64,000 nucleotides of DNA from contig NZ_CP064788.1 in NCBI RefSeq assembly GCF_017094525.1, forward strand, positions 682,001 to 746,000. The letters run 5' to 3'. The position numbers and the translations under genes are program-made. The notes under the pieces were generated by a model that worked only from the letters and a program-made list of their open reading frames with translations, was not told the origin of the DNA and searched no databases. This document shows, piece by piece, positions 1 through 7,797 of the stretch; the first letter of the stretch is position 1, and every line of letters begins with the position of its first letter. The stretch comes from Halapricum desulfuricans (GTDB lineage: Archaea; Halobacteriota; Halobacteria; Halobacteriales; Haloarculaceae).

Positions 1-406
1 ACGACGCGAGCGAGAAGTCCAGCTCGTACTCCCCCCAGAAGTCCGCCAGTTCGGTCGCCGCATCGACGAACTCGACGCGAGGATCGTCGTCCGGGATCGT
101 CTCGGCCTCGTCGGGCTCCGCCTCGATCGCGTCGTCGTCCGTCTCGGCTTCTGTGATGAACTCGGCGGCGTCGTCGCCCATGTCCGGGCCGTCGTCGACC
201 GACTCGGTCGTTAGATGGTCGAACCCGGCCTCTCGATCGGTCGCGTCACTGCCGGCCGTGTCCGTCGTATCGTCTTCCTCGCCGGCCGCTTCGTCCATGT
301 CAGGGCCCGCAGTACTCGATGACAGCTCGGCTGTCGACGACTCCGGATCGGACTCGTCACTCTCGCGCGCCCCGAGCACCGACTTGATCACGTCGAACAG
401 CCCCAT
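1..406 (-). CDS. Acidic hypothetical protein, C-terminus outside window
   Basis: An open frame runs from an ATG at 404-406 on the minus strand through the window edge without a stop. It begins MGLFDVIKSVLGAR, a short amphipathic segment. A very acidic, Ser/Asp/Glu-rich low-complexity linker of about 70 residues follows, then a more ordered stretch containing VEFVDAATELADFWGEY near the edge. I do not recognise the family. The disordered acidic linker is typical of haloarchaeal proteins. The first ordered part may be a membrane- or partner-binding helix, but that is inference. Confidence 0.7.
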   Translation of the reverse strand, partial: MGLFDVIKSVLGARESDESDPESSTAELSSSTAGPDMDEAAGEEDDTTDTAGSDATDREAGFDHLTTESVDDGPDMGDDAAEFITEAETDDDAIEAEPDEAETIPDDDPRVEFVDAATELADFWGEYELDFSLAS

Positions 407-509
407 ACCGCATGGATAACGGGCGGGAGAGAAAGGGATTTCGCTGGACTCTCAAACGCTCGTTTGAGCTTCCGGTGGCTTTTGACAGGTCTCGCACGTG
501 GCTCCGTGT

Positions 510-791
510 ATGAGCCGCCCCGAACCCGCTCTCCAGCGACTCGGTCGCCTCCCTGCCGTCGTCTTCGGACGGTTCGTCGCCGCCGTCGAGGCCGCAGCGT
601 TCTGGGGCTCGATCCTTCTGCCTCTGGGATATCTCGCGGCGCTCGCCCTCGACGGGCCGCTGGTCGTGATCGTCGCGTTGATCGGCGCGAACGTCGTGTG
701 TCTGCTCGTCGGACATCGCCATCAGCCGCGGATCGACGCCAGTGTGCTCGCGTCGATGGCGACAGAGCCGACCGGGGAGGGCGATCGCTGA
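510..791 (+). CDS. Small two-helix membrane protein
   Basis: A 93-residue protein with two hydrophobic segments (about residues 28-50 and 54-72) and polar ends. I chose the ATG at 510 over an in-frame GTG at 498 because MSRPEPALQR is a more typical haloarchaeal N-terminus. Its TGA overlaps the ATG of the next gene by one base (TGATG), so the two are probably translated together. No motif identifies a function. Confidence 0.7.
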   Translation: MSRPEPALQRLGRLPAVVFGRFVAAVEAAAFWGSILLPLGYLAALALDGPLVVIVALIGANVVCLLVGHRHQPRIDASVLASMATEPTGEGDR

Positions 792-1027
792 TGTCGCACG
801 CAACAGCCGACAAGCGCCAGCGCGTCGAGAGTCACCTCCGAAGACGCGTCGATGAAGAGCCGATCTACGTCAAGAGCAAGTTCCTCGCGGAGGAACTGGA
901 CCTCTCTTCGAAAGAGGTCGGAAGCGTCCTCGGGCGCATCGCCGAGTCGTCCTCGGAGTTGCTCGTCGAAAAGTGGTCGTACACGAACGCGACGACCTGG
1001 CGAGTCGAGCGCAAGCCCTCTTCGTAG
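791..1027 (+). CDS. Small conserved haloarchaeal protein (DUF7123-like)
   Basis: A 78-residue protein. The pattern VKSKFLAEELDLSSKEVGSVLGRI followed by a WSYTNATTWRVE ending resembles a widespread haloarchaeal small protein with a winged-helix-like N-terminus (DUF7123 in my memory). The helix pattern KFLAEELDLSSKEVG suggests a DNA-binding or adaptor fold. It is translationally coupled to the small membrane protein upstream. The family name is from recall; the fold is inference. Confidence 0.75.
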   Translation: MSHATADKRQRVESHLRRRVDEEPIYVKSKFLAEELDLSSKEVGSVLGRIAESSSELLVEKWSYTNATTWRVERKPSS

Positions 1028-1078
1028 CGACCCGGACACATCCGAAACGCCGATACGGTTCGTCGACGAGCACCGAGT

Positions 1079-1756
1079 ATGGACAACGCCGACGCCCGGG
1101 ACGTCCGCGAGACCTACGAGACGATCGCGGACCATTTCGCGAAGACGCGGGCCCATCCCTGGCCGGAGGTCGAGACGTTCGTCGAGCGCGCGGAGTCGGC
1201 CGCCGTCGGGCTCGACGTGGGGTGTGGCAACGGTCGCCACGCAGCTGTCCTCGCGGAGCGAGCGGATCGCGTCGTAGCGCTGGACGCCAGCCGGAACCTG
1301 CTCGAAGTCGCCCGAGAGCGCCTCGGCGAGCCGGGTGCCCGACTCGTGCAGGGTGACGCCACGCGGTTGCCGCTCCGGACTGACAGCGTCGGGCTGGCGG
1401 TGTACGTCGCGACGCTCCATCACCTTCCGGGTCGGGAACGTCGGATCGAGAGCCTGAACGAACTGGCTCGGGTGTTGCGCGCGGATGGGTCGGCCCTCGT
1501 CAGCGCCTGGAGCACGGCACACGATCGGTTCGACGCGGACCCGGACGCCGCCAGAGGGTTCGACACGACGATCGACTGGACGCTCCCGGACGGGGACGTC
1601 GTACCGCGCTTTTATCACATCTACGCGCCGGCGGAGTTCGAGGCCGATTTGGAAGCGAGCGAGTTGCAGGTCGAGAGCGTTCGCGTCTCCAGCGGGAACT
1701 GCTACGCGGAGGTCAGAGGTCAGAGGGAGGGCGAGTCCGAAAGGAAACACCCTTAG
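1079..1756 (+). CDS. Class I SAM methyltransferase, Trm9/ALKBH8-like
   Basis: A 225-residue Rossmann methyltransferase. The N-terminal YETIADHFAKTRAHPWPEVETF followed by LDVGCGNGRH (SAM motif I, about residues 45-54) closely matches the start of eukaryotic Trm9 and the ALKBH8 methyltransferase domain. Those enzymes modify wobble uridine in tRNA with the Trm112 partner. An acidic motif II (VVALDAS) and a LHHLP segment follow. The tRNA-Gly(TCC) gene lies just downstream, though this may be chance. The specific tRNA substrate is inference; the methyltransferase fold is clear. Confidence 0.85.
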   Translation: MDNADARDVRETYETIADHFAKTRAHPWPEVETFVERAESAAVGLDVGCGNGRHAAVLAERADRVVALDASRNLLEVARERLGEPGARLVQGDATRLPLRTDSVGLAVYVATLHHLPGRERRIESLNELARVLRADGSALVSAWSTAHDRFDADPDAARGFDTTIDWTLPDGDVVPRFYHIYAPAEFEADLEASELQVESVRVSSGNCYAEVRGQREGESERKHP

Positions 1757-1829
1757 TGACCCGTCCGCAACTGGCGAGTGCGAACGTCAGCGCCCGACCT
1801 GGAGGGCGCGACGTGAACGCAGTGAACGA

Positions 1830-1900
1830 GCGCCGGTGGTCTAGTGGTAGGACCTGAGCCTTCCAAGCTCATGGCCCGGGTTCAAATCCCGGCCGGCGCA
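1830..1900 (+). tRNA. tRNA-Gly (anticodon TCC)
   Basis: A full cloverleaf can be drawn. The acceptor stem GCGCCGG at 1830-1836 pairs with CCGGCGC at 1893-1899, with discriminator A at 1900. The anticodon stem TGAGC/GCTCA encloses the loop CTTCCAA, giving anticodon TCC. The T stem CCGGG/CCCGG encloses TTCAAAT. No CCA is encoded, as usual in haloarchaea. The 3' end is repeated downstream (see the repeats). Confidence 0.95.
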
Positions 1901-2128
1901 TGTCTGTCGCTCGCAAACTCGCGAGCGACGAATGTGGCAAGAGGGATTTGAATGACGCCACGAGCGAGCGACAGCGAGTGAAGTGGAGGTGGTTCAAATC
2001 CCGGCCGGCGTCCTCGCGAACGACGTGAGCGAGGGCTCGAAAGGCGAGCAGGCGCGAGCCTTTCGGCGCATGTCTGTCGCTCGCAAACTCGCGAGCGACT
2101 GCGGAGCCGGATTCGAATCCCGGGGGAC
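1880..2128 (+). repeat. Duplicated tRNA-Gly 3' ends and interleaved direct repeats
   Basis: The last 19 bases of the tRNA-Gly T arm and acceptor recur at 1992-2010, 112 bp after the first copy. A second direct repeat of 36 bp starts at the acceptor end (1894-1929) and recurs at 2064-2099; it contains an inverted repeat TCGCTCGC/GCGAGCGA. Degenerate T-arm-like strings are seen at 1944-1953 (ggatttgaat) and 2109-2124 (ggattcgaatcccggg). This looks like nested remnants of integration at the tRNA 3' end. No integrase gene is nearby. Confidence 0.85.
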
Positions 2129-2157
2129 TTATTCGAGAGGGCACAGACGCTGCGACC

Positions 2158-3336
2158 ATGCAAGTTGTCATCCTCGCAGCGGGACAGGGAACCCGCATGC
2201 GGCCGCTGACCGAGACGCGTCCGAAGCCGATGCTGCCGGTGGCCGACCGGCCGCTGGTCGCGCACACGGCCGACGCGGCCGTCGACGCTGGCGCGAGCGA
2301 ACTCGTGATCGTCGTCGGCTACGAGGCTGAGGCCGTCCGGGCGTACTTCGGCGAACAGTATCGCGGCGTGCCGGTCACGTTCGCGGTCCAGCACTCTCAG
2401 GAGGGGACCGCCGACGCCGTCCGGGCCGCCAGCGAGCACCTCGACGGGGCGTTCGCAGTGTTGAACGGCGACAACCTCTACGACCCGGAGAGCATCGAGA
2501 CGCTGCTGTCGTCCGGGCCGGCGCTGGCCACCCACCGCGTCGCCGACCCGTCGAACTACGGCGTGATCTCGGTCGAAGACGGCGTGACTGGGATCGTCGA
2601 GAAGCCGGACGACCCGCCGACCGACCGCGCCAACACCGGCGCGTACGTCTTCCCGGCGACGGCCCGCGAGTGGCTGGACGTTCCCGAGAGCGAGCGCGGC
2701 GAGTACGAGATCACCGACGTCGTCGCCCGCGTGATCGAGGCGTTCGACGTGACGCCGGTCGAACTGGATCGGTGGCTCGACGTGGGCCGACCCTGGGAGT
2801 TGCTCGAAGCCAACGAGTGGAAACTCGGCGATCTCGAACGTCGGATCGACGGCGAGGTGAGCAACGACGCCGATCTGCGGGGGTCCGTCGTCGTCGAGGA
2901 CGGCGCGACCGTCGAACCGGGCGTCGTCATCGAGGGACCGGCGCTGGTTCGCTCCGGCGCGGAAGTGGGTCCGAACGCCTACATCCGCGGGGCGACGCTG
3001 CTCGCGGAGGGGACCCACGTGGGCCAGAGCGTCGAAATAAAGAACAGCGTGGTCATGGCCGACAGCGCGGTGCCGCATCTCTCCTACGTGGGCGACAGCG
3101 TCCTCGGTCGCGAGGTGAACTTCGGCGCGGGGACGAACGTCGCGAACCTCCGTCACGACGGGCGAGACGTCCGGATCACAGTCAAAGGCGAGCGCGTCTC
3201 GACGGGGCGACGGAAGTTCGGCGTCGTCGCCGGTGACGGCGTGAAGACGGGAATCAACACGAGCCTGAACGCGGGCGTGGTCCTTGCCGAGGGCGCACGG
3301 ACGGGACCCGGGGAGTCGGTGACGCGCGATCGGTAG
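2158..3336 (+). CDS. glmU: Bifunctional sugar-1-phosphate nucleotidyltransferase/acetyltransferase (GlmU-like)
   Basis: A 392-residue protein. The N-terminal nucleotidyltransferase domain shows the LAAGQGTRMRPLTETRPKPM signature at residues 6-25, LNGDNLYD for metal binding and EKP near residue 148. The C-terminal third (from about residue 240) is a left-handed beta-helix of hexapeptide repeats with GRRKFG and an end resembling archaeal acetyltransferases. By family it should make UDP-GlcNAc (or a related nucleotide sugar) from the hexosamine-1-phosphate for glycoprotein and glycan synthesis. The glycosyltransferase gene directly downstream fits that role. Exact substrate is not readable. Confidence 0.9.
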   Translation: MQVVILAAGQGTRMRPLTETRPKPMLPVADRPLVAHTADAAVDAGASELVIVVGYEAEAVRAYFGEQYRGVPVTFAVQHSQEGTADAVRAASEHLDGAFAVLNGDNLYDPESIETLLSSGPALATHRVADPSNYGVISVEDGVTGIVEKPDDPPTDRANTGAYVFPATAREWLDVPESERGEYEITDVVARVIEAFDVTPVELDRWLDVGRPWELLEANEWKLGDLERRIDGEVSNDADLRGSVVVEDGATVEPGVVIEGPALVRSGAEVGPNAYIRGATLLAEGTHVGQSVEIKNSVVMADSAVPHLSYVGDSVLGREVNFGAGTNVANLRHDGRDVRITVKGERVSTGRRKFGVVAGDGVKTGINTSLNAGVVLAEGARTGPGESVTRDR

Positions 3337-3429
3337 CGGCGAACGTGCGTCACGTCCAATGTGAACAGCTATTGAGCCGCGATGTGACGTTTCGAGACGT
3401 TTTTAGTCGCTGGATGGGGTATGTAGCGT

Positions 3430-4332
3430 ATGGAACTTTCCGTGGTCGTCCCGACGCTCAACGGCCGGGACCGGCTCGCGGGCACGCTCGATGCCCTCGC
3501 GAATTCGATCCCGGAGGCCGAGGTCGTCGTCGTCAACGGCCCGTCGGCCGACGGGACGACTGGGATGGTCCGCGAACGCGAGGACGTGGATGTCCTCGTC
3601 GAGATCTCCGACCGATCGGTCACGGCGGCGCGCAACGCCGGCTTCGACCACGCGAGCGGTAGCGTCGTCGCACTCGTCGATCACGGGCTCGCCGTCGACG
3701 AGTCGTGGGCCGAGGCAGTCCGAACGGGACTCGCGGAGGCCGACGTCGTCACCGGCCCGACACACCGGCCGCGACGCGCCGGTGCAGAGACGGAGACGCT
3801 CGAGACCCGGACCGTCGCGGGCCGGGAAGTCACGTACTTCAACAGCGGGAACGTGGCGTTCGATCGGGCTACTCTCGACGCGCTTGACGGCTACGACGAG
3901 TACCTCGAGGTCGGCGGGTCCCGGGACCTGGCCCACCGGCTCGCCGACAGCGAGTTCCGCGTCGAGTGGACCCAGTCGATGGCCGTCGAGCGCACATACG
4001 GGACCGACGGCGGCGAGCCACAGCGCGACTGGGAGTGGAAATACCGGTCGCTCGCCTACCGGCTGGCGAAAAACTACGGGACCCATCCCACCGTATTCCG
4101 ACGACTGGCCGGTCACGCCGCCAGCGATGCCGTTGGCGCACTCAGAGATGTCGTCCACCGGACGACCGGCCCTTCGGAGTGGCTGGCGACCGGCCGGGAC
4201 GTGCTTTCGGGGGCGGTCGTGGGGCTCAAAGACGGCCTGTCCGCACGGGCACGCGATCGATCCCGGGCGCGCAACCCACACGGCGCGAGCGAACAGGCGC
4301 AGCGGGCAGTCTCGGTGTACGACTGGCGGTGA
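3430..4332 (+). CDS. Family 2 glycosyltransferase
   Basis: A 300-residue GT-A fold enzyme. The start LSVVVPTLNGRDRLAGTLDAL is the classical GT2 nucleotide-sugar site, with VNGPSADGTTGM after it and TAARNAGFDHASG near residue 60. The acidic DxD-like position is replaced by DHG (VALVDHG), so the metal site may be atypical. The C-terminal part carries amphipathic helices but no clear transmembrane anchor. It lies about 90 bp after the nucleotidyltransferase gene in the same direction and may use its product. It is convergent with the next gene; the stop codons abut. Confidence 0.88.
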   Translation: MELSVVVPTLNGRDRLAGTLDALANSIPEAEVVVVNGPSADGTTGMVREREDVDVLVEISDRSVTAARNAGFDHASGSVVALVDHGLAVDESWAEAVRTGLAEADVVTGPTHRPRRAGAETETLETRTVAGREVTYFNSGNVAFDRATLDALDGYDEYLEVGGSRDLAHRLADSEFRVEWTQSMAVERTYGTDGGEPQRDWEWKYRSLAYRLAKNYGTHPTVFRRLAGHAASDAVGALRDVVHRTTGPSEWLATGRDVLSGAVVGLKDGLSARARDRSRARNPHGASEQAQRAVSVYDWR

Positions 4333-4662
4333 TCACTCGAGTTCGTCGTCGATCCAGCTCCGTGCAGCCATCGCCGTCGGGAACCCGAGCGTCGGGATCG
4401 ACAGCGTCGCGACGTGCTGTAACGTCTCGGGATCGACGCCTTCCTCGAGTCCGCGTCTGACGTGGGAGTGGACGGCACCCTCCGATCGCGCGCCGATCGC
4501 GAGCGCGAGCTTGACGAGACGCTTGGTCTCCCCGTCGATCGGCCCGGCCTCCGCACAGGCCCGGCCGAGGTCGCTGTACTGTTCCCAGACCTCGGGGTGT
4601 TCGCGCGCGAGTTCGTTCGGAATCTCCGGCAGTTCGTCAAGGGACGCAGGTTCGTCTGCCAT
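4333..4662 (-). CDS. Carboxymuconolactone decarboxylase/AhpD-like protein
   Basis: A 109-residue all-helical protein with the CMD core: GETKRLVKLALAIGARSEGAVHSHVRRGLEEGVDPETLQHV. AhpD members use a CxxC pair for peroxidase chemistry; here the equivalent positions are EGAVHSH with no cysteine, so redox activity is doubtful. The start MADEPASLDELPEIP at 4662 is preferred to an upstream ATG at 4719. A divergent small membrane-protein gene starts about 100 bp away. Confidence 0.85.
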   Translation of the reverse strand: MADEPASLDELPEIPNELAREHPEVWEQYSDLGRACAEAGPIDGETKRLVKLALAIGARSEGAVHSHVRRGLEEGVDPETLQHVATLSIPTLGFPTAMAARSWIDDELE

Positions 4663-4760
4663 ACTCGTGGTTCGGCCCCCACCATGTTGTAGTTTGCCAT
4701 AGTGTAACTCGCCGACCACGAATAGTCACTGTTTTGCACGCGAGACACGACGTGCGGACG

Positions 4761-5033
4761 ATGAGCGACGAGCGCGACGAGGGATACGTCCACCGACCGG
4801 ACAGCTCCGTGGAGTCTACGCGGGAATTCGGGTGGCGGGGCTGGCTGCTGGTCGGCGCACTCGTAATCTCGTTTCTGGTCGTCCCCTGGGCGCTGATCCT
4901 GTTTTCGTCAGCCCGCGAGGCGGTCGCGGCCGTCGGCCTCCCATGGCGGGAGACGTTTCTGGTCGTGCCCCTGATCCCGGCGGTGGGGCTCGGCGTGCTC
5001 GGTGTCTGGGCCGCGCTGGCCGCGCGCCGGTAG
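4761..5033 (+). CDS. Small two-TM membrane protein
   Basis: A 90-residue protein with a charged N-terminus (MSDERDEGYVHRPD), a TM segment around residues 27-48 and another around 63-87 ending in ARR. The family is not recognised. It lies 50 bp upstream of the histidine kinase gene in the same direction, so the two could share a transcript. Confidence 0.75.
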   Translation: MSDERDEGYVHRPDSSVESTREFGWRGWLLVGALVISFLVVPWALILFSSAREAVAAVGLPWRETFLVVPLIPAVGLGVLGVWAALAARR

Positions 5034-5082
5034 CGTCGGCGAAACGATTTACCCAGGGGCGTGCAAGGACACAGCCACCGGC

Positions 5083-6735
5083 ATGCTCTCGTCGCTGTAC
5101 CTGCCGCTGATGTTGCTCGCCGCCGTCGCCGGATCCGGGCTCGCGCTGTTCGCCTGGCTGCACCGCGAGACGCCGGGTGCGGCACCGCTCGCGCTCTTTC
5201 TGCTCGCCGCGAGTCTCTGGTCGCTGACCGACGCCGTCGGCATCGCCTCGGGAAGGCCGCGCTTCTGGGCGTCGCTGAAACTCTCGATCGCGACGCTGGT
5301 CCCGCTCGCGTGGCTCGCGCTCGTCTTCGAGTACACCGGTCGCGAGCGCTGGCTCTCCGGATCGCGGCTGTTCGCCCTCGGCGTCGAACCGGTTGTCGTC
5401 TCGGTGCTCGTCTGGACGAATCCTTCCCACGTCATCTGGCGGGCGTCGAGTCGGGTCGTCCTCGTCGACGGCTACTACGTGTTCGACGGGACGCCGGGGC
5501 TGGCCCTGTGGGGTCATCAGGTATACGCCTACGGGCTGATCGCGATCGGCGCGGCATTGCTGGTCGGCATGCTGTGGCGGATCGACGACGTCTTCCGGGA
5601 CCAGAGCACCGCGCTGCTGGTGGCGATCGCCGTCCCGATGATCGTCAACGCGCTGTATCTCTTCGGATACACGCCCGCGACGGTCGATCCGACGGGCATT
5701 GCGTTCGTCCTTTCCGGGACTGTCCTCGCGGGGGCGATCTTCTCCGAGCACTTGCTTGATGTCGCACCCGCGACCCGGGAACTGGGCCGGGAAAAGCTGA
5801 TCGGCGAACTCGAGGATCCGGTCGTCATCGTCGACGCCGAACGGCGCGTGGTCGATCTCAACCCGGCCGCGGAGTCGTTGCTCGGGGTTTCATCGGACGA
5901 CGCCATCGGCACGGAACTGGCGGCATTCGAGCCGGCGCTTGTCGGCATCGACGACAGCGACGAAATCACGCTGGAACGGGAGGGGCGACGCTGTTATTAC
6001 GACGTGCGCGTCTCGCAACTGGATCGGGCTCACGGGACGATCACCGGCCGGATCATCAGTCTCCGGGACGTGACCGAGCGGACCCGCCGCGAGCAGCGCC
6101 TCGACGTGATGAACCGGCTCTACCGGCACAACCTCCGAAACGAGATGAACGTCGTGCGCGGCAACGCCGAACTGCTGGACGCGCGCCTGGCGACGCCGGC
6201 CCACCGCGAGTACGTGGCGACGATCATCGACACCGCAGACGAGGTGATAACGCGAAGCGAGAAGATCAGCGCTCTCTCTCGATCGGTCGAGGGCCAGTCG
6301 ATGCGGCCGATCGATTTCGCCTCGATCCTGACTGCACTCGTCGGGTCGTTCCGGGAGGAGTTCCCCGAAGCGACGATCGCGCTTGAGGCACCCGAGACGT
6401 GTCGAGTGGTCGGCGACCCGTCCATCGAAATCGCGATACAGGAAGTGCTGGAAAACGCGCTCGAACACGCGGACCGTCCGGACCCGACAGTGACGGTCGA
6501 ACTCGCGACCGACGGAGACGATGCCCGGCTCGCGGTTACCGACGACGGGCCGGGGATCCCCGAACAGGACCTTCGGGTGCTAGAATTGGGTGCCGAGACG
6601 CCGTTGGAACACGCAAGCGGTGTCGGGCTGTGGCTGGTCATCTGGGCGATCGAACGCGTCGGCGGGACGGTTGCGTTCGAGACCGGAGAGACGGGGACGA
6701 CAGTGACGGTGACGCTTCGGAGGGCCGACTCGTAG
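5083..6735 (+). CDS. Sensor histidine kinase with 7TM N-terminus and PAS domain
   Basis: A 550-residue membrane sensor. Residues 1-230 form about seven hydrophobic helices (the 7TM histidine-kinase N-terminal type). A PAS domain follows (about 245-345: LEDPVVIVDAERRVVDLNPAAESLLG). The dimerisation/phosphoacceptor helix contains YRHNLRNEMNVV near residue 348, and the HATPase domain contains an N box (QEVLENALEHA) and G boxes (DDGPGIP, GVGLWLV). The ligand is unknown. No response regulator is adjacent, which is common for haloarchaeal kinases. Confidence 0.92.
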   Translation: MLSSLYLPLMLLAAVAGSGLALFAWLHRETPGAAPLALFLLAASLWSLTDAVGIASGRPRFWASLKLSIATLVPLAWLALVFEYTGRERWLSGSRLFALGVEPVVVSVLVWTNPSHVIWRASSRVVLVDGYYVFDGTPGLALWGHQVYAYGLIAIGAALLVGMLWRIDDVFRDQSTALLVAIAVPMIVNALYLFGYTPATVDPTGIAFVLSGTVLAGAIFSEHLLDVAPATRELGREKLIGELEDPVVIVDAERRVVDLNPAAESLLGVSSDDAIGTELAAFEPALVGIDDSDEITLEREGRRCYYDVRVSQLDRAHGTITGRIISLRDVTERTRREQRLDVMNRLYRHNLRNEMNVVRGNAELLDARLATPAHREYVATIIDTADEVITRSEKISALSRSVEGQSMRPIDFASILTALVGSFREEFPEATIALEAPETCRVVGDPSIEIAIQEVLENALEHADRPDPTVTVELATDGDDARLAVTDDGPGIPEQDLRVLELGAETPLEHASGVGLWLVIWAIERVGGTVAFETGETGTTVTVTLRRADS

Positions 6736-6987
6736 CCGTGATCGGCGGTGTTTCTCCCCATATATCGCTGACAATTTCGATCTGAGCGGACCTGATTTCC
6801 ACCCAGATACTGCAGGCGACCCCAGAAACCGAGTCAGCAATCAACAACGGTGAGAACTACCGACTGTGGGGGGCGAGCTCTCACTTCCTGGCATCCACCG
6901 CTTCTGACAGACAGTTTCCCGCCGTCGATCCGAGGAACGTCGGACGACGCCGCAATCCTTTTTTCTCTCGGCTGAGTTGGTACGATA
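6736..6987. other. Intergenic region upstream of dacZ
   Basis: No open frame with coding character is seen. A T-rich element (cctttttt) lies at about 6957-6964, roughly 27 bases before the dacZ ATG, and fits a haloarchaeal TATA/BRE position for a near-leaderless transcript. No other structure stands out. Confidence 0.5.
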
Positions 6988-7797
6988 ATGACCGCTGTCG
7001 GAAACTTCCTCGAGGAGTTCACGGACGACATCGAGGGAGTCTGTCTGTTCTCGCCGAGTTCGTCGGTGTATAGTACGTTCGCGGAAGCGGACCTGCCAGT
7101 CGTGGTAATCGGGATCGAAAACACAGTCGACGCCGAGACGTTCGTCGAATTGCCGCTGGAGTTTCGTGACCCCACAGAACGGATCCGGTTTGGCGTTGAG
7201 GGTGCGCTCGGACAGGATGCCGTCGAGGAAGACATGACGCTGTTGTGTCTACTCGGGAGTTTCGGCGGCGACATGGACACTGTGATGCGCGTCCGTGCAG
7301 GTGCGTTCGCTGATTCGGGAGTCTACGACCTGTTCGCGAACTCGCGGGCCGACCCTTCGGTCGTGCGCGACGTGCTCGAAGTCGCGGTCGAACTCGGAAA
7401 GAAAGGACAGAAGGGCAAGCCCGTCGGCGCGCTGTTCGTGGTCGGCGACGCCGGCAAGGTGATGAACAAGTCCCGCCCGCTCAGTTACAACCCCTTCGAG
7501 AAGTCCCACGTCCACGTCGGCGACCCGATCGTCAACGTCATGCTCAAGGAGTTCTCCCGGCTGGACGGCGCGTTCGTCATCTCCGATTCGGGCAAGATCG
7601 TCTCGGCGTACCGCTATCTCGAACCGTCGGCCGAGGGGGTCGACATCCCGAAGGGGCTTGGCGCGAGACACATGGCTGCCGGTGCGGTTACCCGTGACAC
7701 GAACGCCATTGCGATCGTCCTCAGCGAGAGCGACGGACTCGTCCGGGCGTTCAAGGGCGGTGAGCTGATCCTGGAGCTCGATCCGGAGGACTACTGA
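6988..7797 (+). CDS. dacZ: Diadenylate cyclase (c-di-AMP synthase)
   Basis: A 269-residue protein. The C-terminal half is a DisA_N/DAC domain with the catalytic DGA motif (residues 193-195, LDGAFVISDSG) and the nucleotide-binding GARHMAAGAVT (residues 225-235). The N-terminal half is the archaeal DacZ-specific extension. DAC enzymes condense two ATP to c-di-AMP, which in haloarchaea acts in osmotic homeostasis. The next gene is a mechanosensitive channel overlapping by one base (TGATG), the arrangement also known from Haloferax. Confidence 0.95.
   Translation: MTAVGNFLEEFTDDIEGVCLFSPSSSVYSTFAEADLPVVVIGIENTVDAETFVELPLEFRDPTERIRFGVEGALGQDAVEEDMTLLCLLGSFGGDMDTVMRVRAGAFADSGVYDLFANSRADPSVVRDVLEVAVELGKKGQKGKPVGALFVVGDAGKVMNKSRPLSYNPFEKSHVHVGDPIVNVMLKEFSRLDGAFVISDSGKIVSAYRYLEPSAEGVDIPKGLGARHMAAGAVTRDTNAIAIVLSESDGLVRAFKGGELILELDPEDY

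Noticed and set aside
1830-2128. A second functional tRNA in the duplicated region
   Set aside because: The copies contain only the T arm and acceptor 3' half; no 5' half or anticodon arm is present.
1882-3156. Long minus-strand frame opposite the glmU gene
   Set aside because: Antisense shadow of a GC-rich gene; composition is His/Arg/Gly-rich and unlike haloarchaeal proteins.
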